Shown: one piece after another, positions 8,527 through 19,577 of the stretch
Layout of the letters: each line of letters opens with the position of its first letter
Position numbering within the stretch: the first letter of the stretch is position 1
NCBI RefSeq assembly: GCF_003201865.1
Contig: NZ_QJJJ01000001.1
Span: 496,001-560,000 of the forward strand
Source: Methylobacterium sp. B4
GTDB taxonomy: Bacteria > Pseudomonadota > Alphaproteobacteria > Rhizobiales > Beijerinckiaceae
Length of the DNA: 64,000 bases
Reading direction: 5' to 3'
Program-made: the position numbers and the translations under genes
Notes under the pieces: model-generated
Told to the model about the DNA's origin: nothing
Databases searched by the model: none
What the model saw: only the letters and a program-made list of their open reading frames with translations

Positions 8527-9966
8527 TCAGGTGTGGATCACCCGTCCGTAGGCGTCCAGTACGCTCTCGTGCATCATCTCGGAGAGCGTCGGGTGCGGGA
8601 AGACCGTGTGCATCAGCTCTTCCTCGGTCGTTTCCAGCGTCATGGCGATGACGTAGCCCTGAATCAGCTCGGTCACCTCGGCACCGACCATGTGGGCGCC
8701 GAGCAACTGGCCGGTCTTGGCGTCGAAGATCGTCTTGATAAGGCCGTCCGGCTCACCCAGCGCGATCGCCTTGCCGTTGCCCGCGAAGGGGAAACGGCCG
8801 ACCTTGACCTGAAACCCGAGCTCCTTCGCCTTCCCCTCGGTGAGACCGACGGAGGCGATCTGCGGGTGGCAGTAGGTGCAACCGGGAATTTTACCCTTGT
8901 CCATCGGGTGGGTGTGCAGGCCCTTGATGGTCTCGATGCAAATGACGCCCTCGTGCTCGGCCTTGTGGGCGAGCATGGGCGGGCCGGCCACGTCGCCGAT
9001 CGCGTAGACGCCCGGCACGTTGGTGCGGCCGAGACCATCGGTGACGACGACGCCCCGCTCGATCTTCACGCCGACCTTGTCGAGGCCGAGATTCTCGAGG
9101 TTGCCGACGACGCCGACGGCGGAGATGAGCTTCTCGGCAGTCAGCTGCTGCGTCTTGCCCTTGTCGTCCTCGACCGTGGCGGTAACCGAGTCGGCGCCCT
9201 TCTCGACCTTGGTAACCTTGGCGCTGGTGAGGATCTTGATGCCCTGCTTCTCGAAGCGCTTGCGGGCGATGCCGGCGATCTCCGCATCCTCGACGGGGAG
9301 AATCTGCGGCAGCAGTTCGATTACCGTCACCTCGGCACCCATGGTGCGGTAGAACGAGGCGAACTCGATGCCGATGGCGCCCGAGCCCATGACCAGCAGG
9401 CTCTTGGGCATCTTTTCGGGGACCATGGCCTCGTAATAGGTCCAGATCAGCTTCTTGTCGGGCTCGATGCCGGGCAGCACACGCGGTCGCGCGCCGGTGG
9501 CGACGATGATGTGCTTGGCGGAATAGCTGCCCGCCCCCTTGGCGCCCTTCGGAGCTTCCGCGCGCTTGGTCTCCTTGACCGTAACCTTGCCGGGCTCGTT
9601 GCCCTTGGCGGCCGATTCGATCGAGGCCTCACCCCAGATCACGTCGACCTTGTTCTTCTTGAGCAGCATGCCGACGCCGCCGTTGAGCCGGCCCGACACA
9701 CCGCGGGAGCGCTTGACGATCGCGGCGGCGTCGAAGCTGACCTCCTTGGCCGAAAGCCCGTAATCGGAGGCGTGCTGCATGTAGTGGTAGATCTCGGCCG
9801 AGCGCAGCAGGGCCTTGGTCGGGATGCAGCCCCAGTTCAAACAGATGCCGCCGAGATGTTCGCGATCGACCACCGCGGTCTTGAACCCGAGCTGGGCCGC
9901 GCGGATTGCGGTCACGTAGCCGCCGGGCCCCGCGCCGATGATGAGGACGTCGTAGGTTTCGGACAT
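8527..9966 (-). CDS. lpdA: Dihydrolipoyl dehydrogenase (E3)
   Basis: E3 reoxidises dihydrolipoyl groups with NAD+ in 2-oxoacid dehydrogenase complexes. The 479-residue protein has the FAD-binding GAGPGG at 11-16, the redox disulfide C42-X4-C47 in GGICLNWGCIPTK, an NAD-binding GSGAIG and the C-terminal active-site HPTLSE. No lipoyl domain is fused at its N-terminus. It lies 136 bases downstream of pdhC, so it is probably the E3 of the pyruvate dehydrogenase complex. A GGAG ribosome binding site precedes the ATG at 9966. Confidence 0.96.
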   Translation of the reverse strand: MSETYDVLIIGAGPGGYVTAIRAAQLGFKTAVVDREHLGGICLNWGCIPTKALLRSAEIYHYMQHASDYGLSAKEVSFDAAAIVKRSRGVSGRLNGGVGMLLKKNKVDVIWGEASIESAAKGNEPGKVTVKETKRAEAPKGAKGAGSYSAKHIIVATGARPRVLPGIEPDKKLIWTYYEAMVPEKMPKSLLVMGSGAIGIEFASFYRTMGAEVTVIELLPQILPVEDAEIAGIARKRFEKQGIKILTSAKVTKVEKGADSVTATVEDDKGKTQQLTAEKLISAVGVVGNLENLGLDKVGVKIERGVVVTDGLGRTNVPGVYAIGDVAGPPMLAHKAEHEGVICIETIKGLHTHPMDKGKIPGCTYCHPQIASVGLTEGKAKELGFQVKVGRFPFAGNGKAIALGEPDGLIKTIFDAKTGQLLGAHMVGAEVTELIQGYVIAMTLETTEEELMHTVFPHPTLSEMMHESVLDAYGRVIHT

Positions 9967-10047
9967 TCAGCTCTCCGCGCGTTCCCCTTCCCCTCGGGGC
10001 GGGGTGGTGTGGGGGCGGCACGGAAGGTTCCGCGCCGCTCTGTCCAG

Positions 10048-10096
10048 CCGGTTTCCGATCCGTCGGCCTATCGTGAGGAGAGGCGTCGGAAACCGG
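10048..10096 (-). repeat. 11-bp inverted repeat between pdhC and lpd
   Basis: CCGGTTTCCGA (10048-10058) and TCGGAAACCGG (10086-10096) are perfect inverted copies with a 27-base spacer. They fill most of the pdhC-lpd gap. No T run follows, so it may be an RNA-processing or mRNA-stabilising hairpin rather than a terminator. Confidence 0.7.
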
Positions 10097-10102
10097 AAAA
10101 CG

Positions 10103-11515
10103 TCACACCAGCATTCCCATCGGGTTCTCGATCAGGCTCTTGAAGGCAGCGATCAGCTCGGCGCCCAGCGCGCCGTCGAGGACGCGGTGATCGCAGGAGA
10201 GCGTTGCGGTCATGGCCTGGATCACCGCAGGGGCACCATCCTTGACGACGACCCGCTTCTCGCCGGCACCGACCGCGAGGATCGTCGATTGCGGCGGGTT
10301 GATCACGGCGGTGAAGTGCTTGATGCCGAACATGCCGAGGTTCGACACCGAGGTGACGCCGCCCTGATACTCTTCCGGCTTCAGCTTCTTGGCGCGCGCG
10401 CGGCCCGCGAAATCCTTCATCTCATTGGAGATGGCGGAGAGCGTCTTCTGATCGGCCTTGCGAATGACCGGCGTGAACAGGCCGCCGTCGATCGCCACCG
10501 CGACGCCGACCTCGGCGTGCTTGAAGCGCAGGATGCGGTCCTCCGCCCAGACGGCGTTGGCGGCGGGCACGCGGGTGAGCGCGAGGCCCATCGCCTTGAT
10601 GACGAAGTCGTTCACGGACAGTTTGAACAGCGGCTTGCCATCCTTGTCCTTGCCGGCCGAGCCGTTCAGCGTCTCGCGCAGCTTCATCAGCGCATCGAGC
10701 TCGCAATCGACGGTGAGGTAGAAGTGCGGCGCGACCTGCATCGCCTCCGTGAGGCGCTTGGCGATGGTCTTGCGCATGCCGTCGAGGGGGACTTCCTCGA
10801 AGCTGCCCTTCTCGTAGAAGCCCTTGACCTGTTCGAGGCTGAGCCCGGCCGGGGCGCCGCCGGCCGCCTTCGGAGCGGCCTTCTCCGGCGCGGGCGCCGC
10901 GGCGGCCTTTGTCTCGGGCTTGGAGTCGGGCTTGGCAGAGGCGCCGGCCTTGGCGCTGCCGCTCTCGATCGCCGCCTGCACGTCGCGCTGGATGACGCGG
11001 CCGTGCGGGCCCGAGCCCTTCACGGCAGCGATGTCGACGCCTTCCTGCTTGGCGATGCGGCGGGCGAGCGGCGAGGCGAAGACGCGCCCGGCCGCCTCGG
11101 AGGGCTGCGCCGATCCGCCCGGCTTGGCACCTTCCGGCGCGGTGTCGACTCGGGCGTAGGAGGCGTGGCTGCCATCCGGCGCAGCGTTCTCGTCGGGCGT
11201 GCCCTTGGGCTCGACCGGCGCGGTCTTCGCCTCCGCGCCGCCCTTCGGCGCCTGGACGTTGGCCGGATCCTCGCCCTCCTCGGCGATCAGCGCGATCAAC
11301 TCGTTGACCGGCACGTCGGCCGTGCCCTCGGAGACGAGGATCTTGGCGAGCACGCCCTCATCGACCGCCTCGACCTCCATGGTCGCCTTGTCGGTCTCGA
11401 TCTCGGCGATCACGTCGCCGGATTTGATCGCGTCGCCTTCCTTCTTGAGCCACTTGGCGAGGTTGCCCTTCTCCATCGTCGGCGAGAGGGCGGGCATCAG
11501 GACGTTGATCGGCAT
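10103..11515 (-). CDS. pdhC: Pyruvate dehydrogenase complex E2, dihydrolipoamide acetyltransferase
   Basis: The 470-residue E2 has one N-terminal lipoyl domain with the lipoylated K43 in DKATMEVE and an Ala/Pro/Lys-rich linker. A peripheral-subunit-binding domain follows at about 140-175 (FASPLARRIAKQEGVD), then the acetyltransferase domain with DHRVLDGA near the C-terminus. It transfers acetyl groups from lipoyl to Co[15 protein letters not shown] at 11515 is the standard E2 start; the frame is open further upstream without support. The gene order pdhA-pdhB-DUF5076-pdhC is on one strand with short gaps. Confidence 0.96.
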   Translation of the reverse strand: MPINVLMPALSPTMEKGNLAKWLKKEGDAIKSGDVIAEIETDKATMEVEAVDEGVLAKILVSEGTADVPVNELIALIAEEGEDPANVQAPKGGAEAKTAPVEPKGTPDENAAPDGSHASYARVDTAPEGAKPGGSAQPSEAAGRVFASPLARRIAKQEGVDIAAVKGSGPHGRVIQRDVQAAIESGSAKAGASAKPDSKPETKAAAAPAPEKAAPKAAGGAPAGLSLEQVKGFYEKGSFEEVPLDGMRKTIAKRLTEAMQVAPHFYLTVDCELDALMKLRETLNGSAGKDKDGKPLFKLSVNDFVIKAMGLALTRVPAANAVWAEDRILRFKHAEVGVAVAIDGGLFTPVIRKADQKTLSAISNEMKDFAGRARAKKLKPEEYQGGVTSVSNLGMFGIKHFTAVINPPQSTILAVGAGEKRVVVKDGAPAVIQAMTATLSCDHRVLDGALGAELIAAFKSLIENPMGMLV

Positions 11516-11549
11516 CGTGTCGTTCCCGAGCGGCCTTAGTGAGGAAGGG

Positions 11550-11828
11550 TCAGTTGAGGGGATTGGCGGGGTCGAGGCCCTCGGCCTCCCACCCCGCACG
11601 GATGCGGTCGAAGGCCTCGTCCTCCGAGATCTCCATCTCGGCCGCGTAGGCGCGGGCGGCCTGGCGGGCGAGATCGAGAAGGAGACGGCCCCAGGTGGCC
11701 GGGTCGTCGAAGGCGCGCCTGAGGGCGACGCTCACGGCCCCGTCGACGATGGAGGCACGCACGATCTCGATCCCGCCCTGTTCCAGGGCGTCGGGCGGGA
11801 TGTCGAGTTCTTCGAATGTGTCGCTCAT
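11550..11828 (-). CDS. DUF5076 domain protein inside the pdh operon
   Basis: The 92-residue acidic protein starts MSDTFEELDIPPDALEQGGIE and matches what I know of DUF5076. It begins at the base next to the pdhB stop and ends 34 bases before pdhC, so it is co-transcribed with the pyruvate dehydrogenase subunits. It has no membrane segment or catalytic motif. The position suggests a small accessory or regulatory factor of the complex, but this is inference. The family assignment is from memory of similar operons. Confidence 0.7.
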   Translation of the reverse strand: MSDTFEELDIPPDALEQGGIEIVRASIVDGAVSVALRRAFDDPATWGRLLLDLARQAARAYAAEMEISEDEAFDRIRAGWEAEGLDPANPLN

Positions 11829-13277
11829 TTACTTGTAGCAGACAGCCTTGGCGGCCTCGACGACTTCGGCGACGTTGGGAAGCGCCAGCTTCTCGAGATT
11901 CGCGGCGTAGGGCATCGGAACATCCTTGCCCGTCACCCGCAGCACGGGCGCGTCGAGATAGTCGAAGGCATCGACCATCAGGCGCGCCGCGATCTCGGCG
12001 CCGACACCCGATTGCGGGAAGCCCTCTTCCACGCAGACGCAGCGGCCGGTCTTCTTGACCGATTCCACCACCGTGGCGCTGTCCATCGGGCGGATGGTGC
12101 GAAGGTCGATGACTTCCGCCTCGATGCCCTGCTCGGCCAGCGCCTGGGCCGCCTTGAGAGCGTAGGTCATGCCGATGGAGAACGAGACGATGGTGACATC
12201 CTTGCCCGGGCGGTGGATGCGCGCCTTGCCGATCGGCAGGACCAGATCCTCGATCTCGGGCACCGGGAAGGACTGACCGTAGAGGATCTCGTTCTCGAGG
12301 AAGATGACGGGATTAGGATCGCGGATCGCCGCCTTGAGCAGGCCCTTGGCGTCGGACGCCGTGTAGGGCGCGATCACCTTGAGGCCCGGCACGTTGGAAT
12401 ACCACGCGGCGTAGTCGTGGCTGTGCTGGGCGCCGACGCGGGCGGCGGCGCCGTTGGGGCCGCGAAACACGATCGGACAGCCGAGCTGGCCGCCGGACAT
12501 GTAGAGCGTCTTGGCCGCCGAGTTGATGATGTGATCGATCGCCTGCATGGCGAAGTTGAAGGTCATGAACTCGACGATGGGCTTGAGGCCCATGAAGGCC
12601 GCGCCGACGCCGATGCCGGCGAAACCGTGCTCGGTGATCGGGGTATCAACCACGCGGCGCGCGCCGAACTCCTGGAGCAGGCCCTGGGTGATCTTGTAGG
12701 CGCCCTGATACTCAGCGACCTCCTCGCCCATCACCAGGACCTTGTCGTCCCGGCGCATCTCCTCGGCCATGGCGTCGCGCAGGGCCTCGCGCACGGTCGT
12801 GGTCTTCATCGGCGAGTCGGCCGGGAATTCCTCCATCACCGGGTCCGGCGCCTTGTTGGTGATGACCGCCGGCGAGGCGGGCGCGCGCTGCGCGTCATCG
12901 TCGCTCTTGGCGGAGGCGGCCGGCCTGTCGGCCATGCCCTCGGCAGCCATGTCGGGCGTCGGTGCCGGTGCGCCGTCGGCGGCGCCGTTCGGCTTGCCCT
13001 TGCCGCCGCTGGAGGCGGCCGCCGAGACGTCCTCGCCCTCCTCGGCAATGATCGCGATCGGCGTGTTGACGGCCACGTTCTCCGTGCCGTCCGGGACGAG
13101 GATCTTGGCGAGGATGCCCTCGTCGATCGCCTCGACCTCCATCGTCGCCTTGTCGGTCTCGATCTCAGCCAGAACGTCGCCGGATTTGACCGGATCGCCC
13201 TCCTTCTTGAGCCACTTGGCGAGCTTGCCTTCCTCCATGGTCGGAGAGAGGGCGGGCATCAGAATGTCGGTCGCCAT
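11829..13277 (-). CDS. pdhB: Pyruvate dehydrogenase E1 beta subunit with N-terminal lipoyl domain
   Basis: The 482-residue protein joins a lipoyl domain (K43 in DKATMEVE, almost identical to that of pdhC), an Ala/Pro-rich linker to about residue 150, and a transketolase-type E1 beta domain. The E1 beta domain shows [41 protein letters not shown] and [12 protein letters not shown] lipoyl domain on E1 beta is a known alphaproteobacterial arrangement. It works with PdhA to decarboxylate pyruvate using thiamine diphosphate. [14 protein letters not shown] at 13277 sets the start, 43 bases after pdhA. Confidence 0.96.
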   Translation of the reverse strand: MATDILMPALSPTMEEGKLAKWLKKEGDPVKSGDVLAEIETDKATMEVEAIDEGILAKILVPDGTENVAVNTPIAIIAEEGEDVSAAASSGGKGKPNGAADGAPAPTPDMAAEGMADRPAASAKSDDDAQRAPASPAVITNKAPDPVMEEFPADSPMKTTTVREALRDAMAEEMRRDDKVLVMGEEVAEYQGAYKITQGLLQEFGARRVVDTPITEHGFAGIGVGAAFMGLKPIVEFMTFNFAMQAIDHIINSAAKTLYMSGGQLGCPIVFRGPNGAAARVGAQHSHDYAAWYSNVPGLKVIAPYTASDAKGLLKAAIRDPNPVIFLENEILYGQSFPVPEIEDLVLPIGKARIHRPGKDVTIVSFSIGMTYALKAAQALAEQGIEAEVIDLRTIRPMDSATVVESVKKTGRCVCVEEGFPQSGVGAEIAARLMVDAFDYLDAPVLRVTGKDVPMPYAANLEKLALPNVAEVVEAAKAVCYK

Positions 13278-13320
13278 CTGCGCTGCTCTATCGATCCGGG
13301 TGCGTCGACAATCGGGCGCC

Positions 13321-14370
13321 TCAGGCGCGGGCTTCGAGAAGGATATCGGTCCAGAGTTCCGACGGATCCGGCTCGGGGTCGTGGGTGGCGAAATCGGCCG
13401 ATTCGTTGACGATTTCGCGGATCTTGGCGTCGATGCCCTTGAGGTCGGCCTCGGGCACCGCGTGCGCCTCGAGCAGGCGCTTGCGCACCATCTCGATCGG
13501 ATCGTGCTCGTCGCGCATCTTCGACACTTCGTCCTTCGACCGGTACTTGGCCGGATCGGACATCGAGTGGCCGCGATAGCGGTAGGTCTGCATCTCGAGG
13601 ATGTAGGGCCCCTCGCCCGAGCGGGCGTGGTTGATGGCGCGCGCGGCGGCCTCGCGGACCGTGCGCACGTCCATGCCGTCGACCTGCTCGCCGGGAATGC
13701 CGAAGGAGAGGCCGCGCTTGGAGAAATCGGTCTGCGCCGAGGCGCGGGCGACCGAGGTGCCCATGGCGTAGCGGTTGTTCTCGATGACGTAGACGACCGG
13801 CAGCTTCCACAAAGCCGCCATGTTGAAGCTCTCGTAGACCTGGCCCTGGTTGGCCGCGCCGTCACCCATATAGGTGAAGCTGACCTTGCCGTTCTCGAGG
13901 TAGGCGTCGGCGAAGGCGAGGCCGGTGCCGAGCGAGACCTGGGCGCCGACGATGCCGTGGCCGCCGAAGAACTGCTTCTCGCGGCTGAACATGTGCATCG
14001 AGCCGCCCTTGCCGCGGCTATAGCCGCCGCGGCGGCCGGTCAGCTCGGCCATGACGCCCTTGGGGTCCATGCCGCAGGCGAGCATGTGGCCGTGGTCGCG
14101 GTAACCCGTGATGTTCTGATCGCCGTCCTCGCCGGCCATCTGCATGCCGACGACCACCGCTTCCTGGCCGATATAGAGGTGGCAGAAGCCGCCGATCAGG
14201 CCCATGCCGTAGAGCTGGCCCGCCTTCTCCTCGAAGCGGCGGATCAGCAGCATCTCGCGGTAGGCGTGAAGATCCTCGTCCCGGGTGAACTGAGGAATAT
14301 TCGGGGCGGGCTGATGCTGCGGCGCATCCGTTCCCATTGCAGGTTTCCCTGCCTCGCTGCCCGCACCCAT
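13321..14370 (-). CDS. pdhA: Pyruvate dehydrogenase E1 alpha subunit
   Basis: The 349-residue subunit carries the thiamine diphosphate motif [19 protein letters not shown] and the phosphorylation-loop-like segment [14 protein letters not shown]. The family opening [17 protein letters not shown] is present. The ATG at 14370 has GAGAGGA five bases upstream; an alternative ATG at 14337 is possible and would remove 11 residues. It is the first gene of the pdh block. The 175-base gap to ftsB holds a 31-bp inverted-repeat element at 14469 and is probably the operon promoter. Confidence 0.96.
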   Translation of the reverse strand: MGAGSEAGKPAMGTDAPQHQPAPNIPQFTRDEDLHAYREMLLIRRFEEKAGQLYGMGLIGGFCHLYIGQEAVVVGMQMAGEDGDQNITGYRDHGHMLACGMDPKGVMAELTGRRGGYSRGKGGSMHMFSREKQFFGGHGIVGAQVSLGTGLAFADAYLENGKVSFTYMGDGAANQGQVYESFNMAALWKLPVVYVIENNRYAMGTSVARASAQTDFSKRGLSFGIPGEQVDGMDVRTVREAAARAINHARSGEGPYILEMQTYRYRGHSMSDPAKYRSKDEVSKMRDEHDPIEMVRKRLLEAHAVPEADLKGIDAKIREIVNESADFATHDPEPDPSELWTDILLEARA

Positions 14371-14468
14371 CGGCGTCCTCTCGAAAACTCTCTGTTGGGA
14401 GGGGTTCTAGGACAGCGTTTTACGGAAATCGAGGGGCGAGCTGACACCCATCAAATGCTGTTACTGCC

Positions 14469-14499
14469 ACGTCTGCAACAAAGGCCGACCTTCAGACGT
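14469..14499 (-). promoter_or_regulatory. Inverted repeat upstream of pdhA, candidate operator
   Basis: ACGTCTG and CAGACGT flank 17 bases, about 100-130 bp upstream of the pdhA start, in an AT-richer gap. The symmetry suggests a dimeric regulator site. The regulator is not known. Confidence 0.35.
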
Positions 14500-14545
14500 C
14501 GTGCGAATAAATCTTTAGATAGATCAATCTAGGCTGCATAAAAAT

Positions 14546-14857
14546 TCAGGGGTCGATGATCACGAGGTCGTTGGCATGGACGCGGCCCAGCACGACGCGG
14601 GCGCGCTCCTCCAGGAGGTCGCGGTCGATCTGCTCGCTGCGCAGGAGGGAGACGCGGTGCTCCCAGGTCGCGCGCTCCGCCTTGGCGGCGTTCAGCTCCT
14701 GGGTCAGGCCGTAAGCCTCGAACTTGAGCGCGCGCTTGGCCTCGAGACCTCGGTTGCCGCTCTCCGCCTGATGCACGAAGTAGCCGACGACGAGAGCCGA
14801 CACCGTCCAGAGGACAGCGGGGACGACGATGGCGCGGACGCGGCGACGAATGACCAT
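14546..14857 (-). CDS. ftsB: Septum formation initiator, FtsB/DivIC family
   Basis: The 103-residue protein has a short basic N-terminus, one membrane helix (about residues 8-26, IVVPAVLWTVSALVVGYFV) and a coiled coil from about 35 to 75. The C-terminal part (RDLLEERARVVLGRVHANDLVII) is typical of DivIC/FtsB in alphaproteobacteria. FtsB bridges FtsL and FtsQ at the division site. Its place directly after eno is widespread in bacteria. A hairpin between eno and this gene suggests that part of its transcription is independent. Confidence 0.9.
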   Translation of the reverse strand: MVIRRRVRAIVVPAVLWTVSALVVGYFVHQAESGNRGLEAKRALKFEAYGLTQELNAAKAERATWEHRVSLLRSEQIDRDLLEERARVVLGRVHANDLVIIDP

Positions 14858-14942
14858 GGCGGGGAGAAGATCACTCGATCAGGGTGAAGAAAGTGTTTCC
14901 GCGAGGCCGATCCGCCTGCCGGGACGGCCGAAAGGAAAGGGC

Positions 14943-14967
14943 GTGGCGGGCCATGCCTGCCCGCCAC
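14943..14967 (-). terminator. Terminator after eno
   Basis: GTGGCGGGC/GCCCGCCAC form a perfect 9-bp stem with a 7-base loop. On the minus strand it is followed by GCCCTTTCCTTTC. It lies 29 bases beyond the eno stop. Confidence 0.8.
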
Positions 14968-14995
14968 ACCCCGACAAAGGTCAGACGGTCGGGAA

Positions 14996-16991
<1,996 letters not shown>

Positions 16992-17010
<19 letters not shown>

Positions 17011-17666
17011 CGGCTTCGCCGCCTTCCTCGGTGCTGCTCGGCCAGCACGCGAACGGTGCGGGCGATCAGCGTCTCCTGCGCCTCGATCGGCCCGCCATGG
17101 ACGTTCGCGACGGCCTCCATCATCCGCTCCAGCTCGTCGCGCTCGGAGGCATCGCGCTTTTCCCGGAGCAGCGGCGCGAGGTGGTCGACCGCAGTCGCGG
17201 CATCTAAAGCCTGCGCGGCGGCGTGGCGCAAATAGGCCATGCGCGCGGCGTGATCGTCGTCCGGATGCCTGACCTTGCGCATTTCAGCCTCGATCGCCGC
17301 CTCCTGCTCGGGCGTCGGGGTGCCGCGGGCGAGCGCCACCAGCATCATCAGCACGCCGGCCGCATCGGCGGGATCGCGGATCGCCCGTAGAGGAGCGGCC
17401 CGGAAGACGGCTTCACTCCTCGCCCTAAGCTTGGCGCTGCGACGGTCGCCGAGATAGCGGTCCAGCTGCTCCATGCCGGTGCCGGAGATGAAGGAATAGA
17501 CGCGTCCCGTCATCAAGGCTGCGACGATGGCCGCGACGACAGGCATCGCCCCCCACATTGCTGCAAGGCCGAAGGGCTGTCTCAACGCGCCCGTTAACGC
17601 AATCAGAGCGTGTATTTCATGGCCGGCAAGTCGTACCGCCCCTGAAATCACCTCGTCACGGCGCAC
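16992..17666 (-). CDS. TerB-like helical protein with an N-terminal membrane segment
   Basis: The 224-residue protein has one membrane helix at about residues 35-55 ([19 protein letters not shown]). The helical C-terminal region includes [26 protein letters not shown], which resembles the acidic helices of TerB-like domains. I see no strong metal-binding motif. The tail ([12 protein letters not shown]) is basic. Function is unknown. The true start could be an internal Met at the membrane helix. It converges on queF with a 19-base overlap. Confidence 0.55.
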
Positions 17667-17672
17667 GAAAAA

Positions 17673-17694
17673 GGCGGCCGGTCGCCCGGCCGCC
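17673..17694 (-). terminator. Terminator after the Gly/Tyr-rich exported protein gene
   Basis: GGCGGCCGG/CCGGCCGCC form a perfect 9-bp stem with a TCGC loop. On the minus strand it is followed by TTTTTCG. Confidence 0.85.
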
Positions 17695-17720
17695 TCTTCC
17701 AGTCCGCTGAGGCCTCGGCC

Positions 17721-18023
17721 TCAGTAGCCGTAATCGTAGTAGCCGTAAGCGGGGCGGCTATAGTAGCTATCGCGCGCATAGGCGTCGCGCGCGGCGCCCG
17801 CCGCAATCGCTCCAGCCGCGAGGCCGGCAATGCCGAGGCCCACCGCCGCACCGGTGCCGATGCCGCGGCGACGGCCGCCGTAATAGGCGCGCGGGCCGTA
17901 ACCGCCATGGTAATGGCCGTGATGGTGGCCGTAGCCGCGGCCATAGGGGCGCGCCTCGGCGGAGGTGGTGGCCAGCGTGCCCACGGAGATCAGGGCTGCG
18001 GTGACGAGTGCGAGCTTTCGCAT
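17721..18023 (-). CDS. Exported Gly/Tyr/His-rich small protein
   Basis: The 100-residue protein has a signal peptide (MRKLALVTAALISVGTLATT, cleavage after AEA). A Gly-His-Tyr-rich stretch follows, then a glycine-zipper-like hydrophobic segment (GAAVGLGIAGLAAGAIAAG) and a Tyr-rich tail (YSRPAYGYYDYGY). Such YMGG-like proteins are common in rhizobia-related bacteria and are probably outer-membrane or periplasmic. No enzymatic motif is visible. It has its own terminator. Confidence 0.75.
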   Translation of the reverse strand: MRKLALVTAALISVGTLATTSAEARPYGRGYGHHHGHYHGGYGPRAYYGGRRRGIGTGAAVGLGIAGLAAGAIAAGAARDAYARDSYYSRPAYGYYDYGY

Positions 18024-18196
18024 GGGATCCTCTCCAATCCTGTGGAATCTTGGCGAAGAAACATCGAGCTTGGCCGGATGTTCCCGCGGGCGGCGATTGC
18101 CACGGAAACGGTATCGGACGCTTCCGTTGTTCGGGTTGGAGATTGGATAATCTGAGCCGCATGAACGAGACCTGAAACCGGTCTCGCGGAGAGCCT

Positions 18197-19045
18197 TCAG
18201 GCCTTGGCGAGCCGGTCGAAGGCCATCAGCCGCGCCACCAGATCGGGCAGATCGGAGAGCGCCACCATGTTCGGCCCGTCGGAGGGCGCGCGGTCGGGGT
18301 CGGGATGGGTTTCGATGAAGACGCCCGCCACGCCCACCGCCACGGCGGCGCGGGCGAGTACCCCCACGAATTCCCGCTGGCCGCCGGAGGTGGCGCCCTG
18401 CCCGCCGGGCTGCTGGACCGAGTGGGTGGCATCGAACACCACCGGTGCGCCGCTCGTGACCCGCGCCATGATCGGTAGCGCGCGCATGTCGGAGACGAGG
18501 GTGTTGTAGCCGAAGGAGGCGCCGCGCTCGGTGACGATGACATCGGGATTGCCGGCCTCGGTGATCTTGGCGGCAACGTGAGCCATGTCCCAGGGCGCGA
18601 GAAACTGGCCCTTCTTGACGTTCACCACCCGTCCCGTGGCGGCGGCGGCGAGCAGCAGATCGGTCTGACGGCAGAGGAAGGCCGGGATCTGGAGGATGTC
18701 GACGGCCTCGGCCGCGCGGGCGCACTGTTCCGCCTCGTGCACGTCGGTGAGAATCGGCAGACCCAGGCTTTCGCGGATCTCGGCGAAGACCGGCAGGGCC
18801 TCGTCGAGCCCGACGCCGCGGGCGGTGCGGCCGGAGGTGCGGTTGGCCTTGTCGAACGAGGATTTGAAGACCAGCCCGATGCCGAGGCCCTGCGCCATCT
18901 CCTTCAAGGCGGCGGCGATTTCGAGGGCATGGTTGCGCCCTTCGAGCTGGCAGGGGCCGGCGATCAGTGCCAGCGGCAGGTGATTGGCGAAGGCGACGCC
19001 GCCGACACGGACGACGGAACCGGCGGGGGATACGGTCTCGGACAT
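18197..19045 (-). CDS. kdsA: 3-deoxy-8-phosphooctulonate (KDO-8-P) synthase
   Basis: KdsA condenses phosphoenolpyruvate with arabinose 5-phosphate for lipopolysaccharide core synthesis. The 282-residue protein contains [54 protein letters not shown] and [13 protein letters not shown], all characteristic. MSETVSPAG at 19045 is preferred over an open upstream extension because the family begins near there. The gene consumes the product of enolase, encoded 2 kb away, although they are not one operon. Confidence 0.96.
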   Translation of the reverse strand: MSETVSPAGSVVRVGGVAFANHLPLALIAGPCQLEGRNHALEIAAALKEMAQGLGIGLVFKSSFDKANRTSGRTARGVGLDEALPVFAEIRESLGLPILTDVHEAEQCARAAEAVDILQIPAFLCRQTDLLLAAAATGRVVNVKKGQFLAPWDMAHVAAKITEAGNPDVIVTERGASFGYNTLVSDMRALPIMARVTSGAPVVFDATHSVQQPGGQGATSGGQREFVGVLARAAVAVGVAGVFIETHPDPDRAPSDGPNMVALSDLPDLVARLMAFDRLAKA

Positions 19046-19055
19046 GGTGCCGGCT

Positions 19056-19550
19056 CTAACCCGGGCCCGCCTTCCGGGAAAGGGCGGTGGGGCGGCGGGA
19101 ACGGTCCGATGCAAGCCGGCAGAGGTTGCCGACGCCGAATCCGTCCGGCCGATCGGCGGGATCGCAGCGCAGGACCACCTGGCCGGCCCGGCCGATTTGG
19201 GGCTCGCCGGTGAGCAGGCTGTCCTGGTGCAGGCGCAGCGCCAGGGTCTCGACGGACTCGGCCGACGCGCCGGCCAGCGTGCGGCCCGCGAGGCCGATCA
19301 GGGTGAAGAAGGCGCGTGGCGGTTCGCGCTCGGCGGAGCGGAACAGGAGGCGCCGGGGCGCGGCGCAGTCGAGGCTCATCCGCTCGGCATCCGCCGCGCG
19401 GAACACCATGATCGGCCCGCTGCGCCCGGCCAGCGCGACGCCCGTGCCGCGGATCAGCCGGACCGTCAGGCCGTCGCAGGAATCGGCCCGGGCGGACGCG
19501 CCGAGGGAGAGGGTGATGGCGAGGCCGGCGAGAAGGGCGCGCAGGATCAT
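19056..19550 (-). CDS. Exported hypothetical protein
   Basis: The 164-residue protein has a signal peptide ([20 protein letters not shown], cleavage after ARA) followed by [15 protein letters not shown]. Two further Cys residues (LDCAAPRR and LRCDPADR) suggest a periplasmic disulfide. No family recognised. Its stop lies ten bases before the kdsA start on the same strand, so the two are probably co-transcribed. Confidence 0.7.
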   Translation of the reverse strand: MILRALLAGLAITLSLGASARADSCDGLTVRLIRGTGVALAGRSGPIMVFRAADAERMSLDCAAPRRLLFRSAEREPPRAFFTLIGLAGRTLAGASAESVETLALRLHQDSLLTGEPQIGRAGQVVLRCDPADRPDGFGVGNLCRLASDRSRRPTALSRKAGPG

Positions 19551-19577
19551 GCTTCCGCCATAGCATGTGCCCGCCGC

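Noticed and set aside
8467..10143. A 558-codon plus-strand open frame
   Set aside because: It is exactly antisense to lpd, with His/Asp/Gly/Leu-rich composition typical of the complementary frame of a real gene.
11199..13409. A 736-codon plus-strand open frame
   Set aside because: Antisense to pdhC, DUF5076 and pdhB; no motif, and the minus-strand genes are certain.
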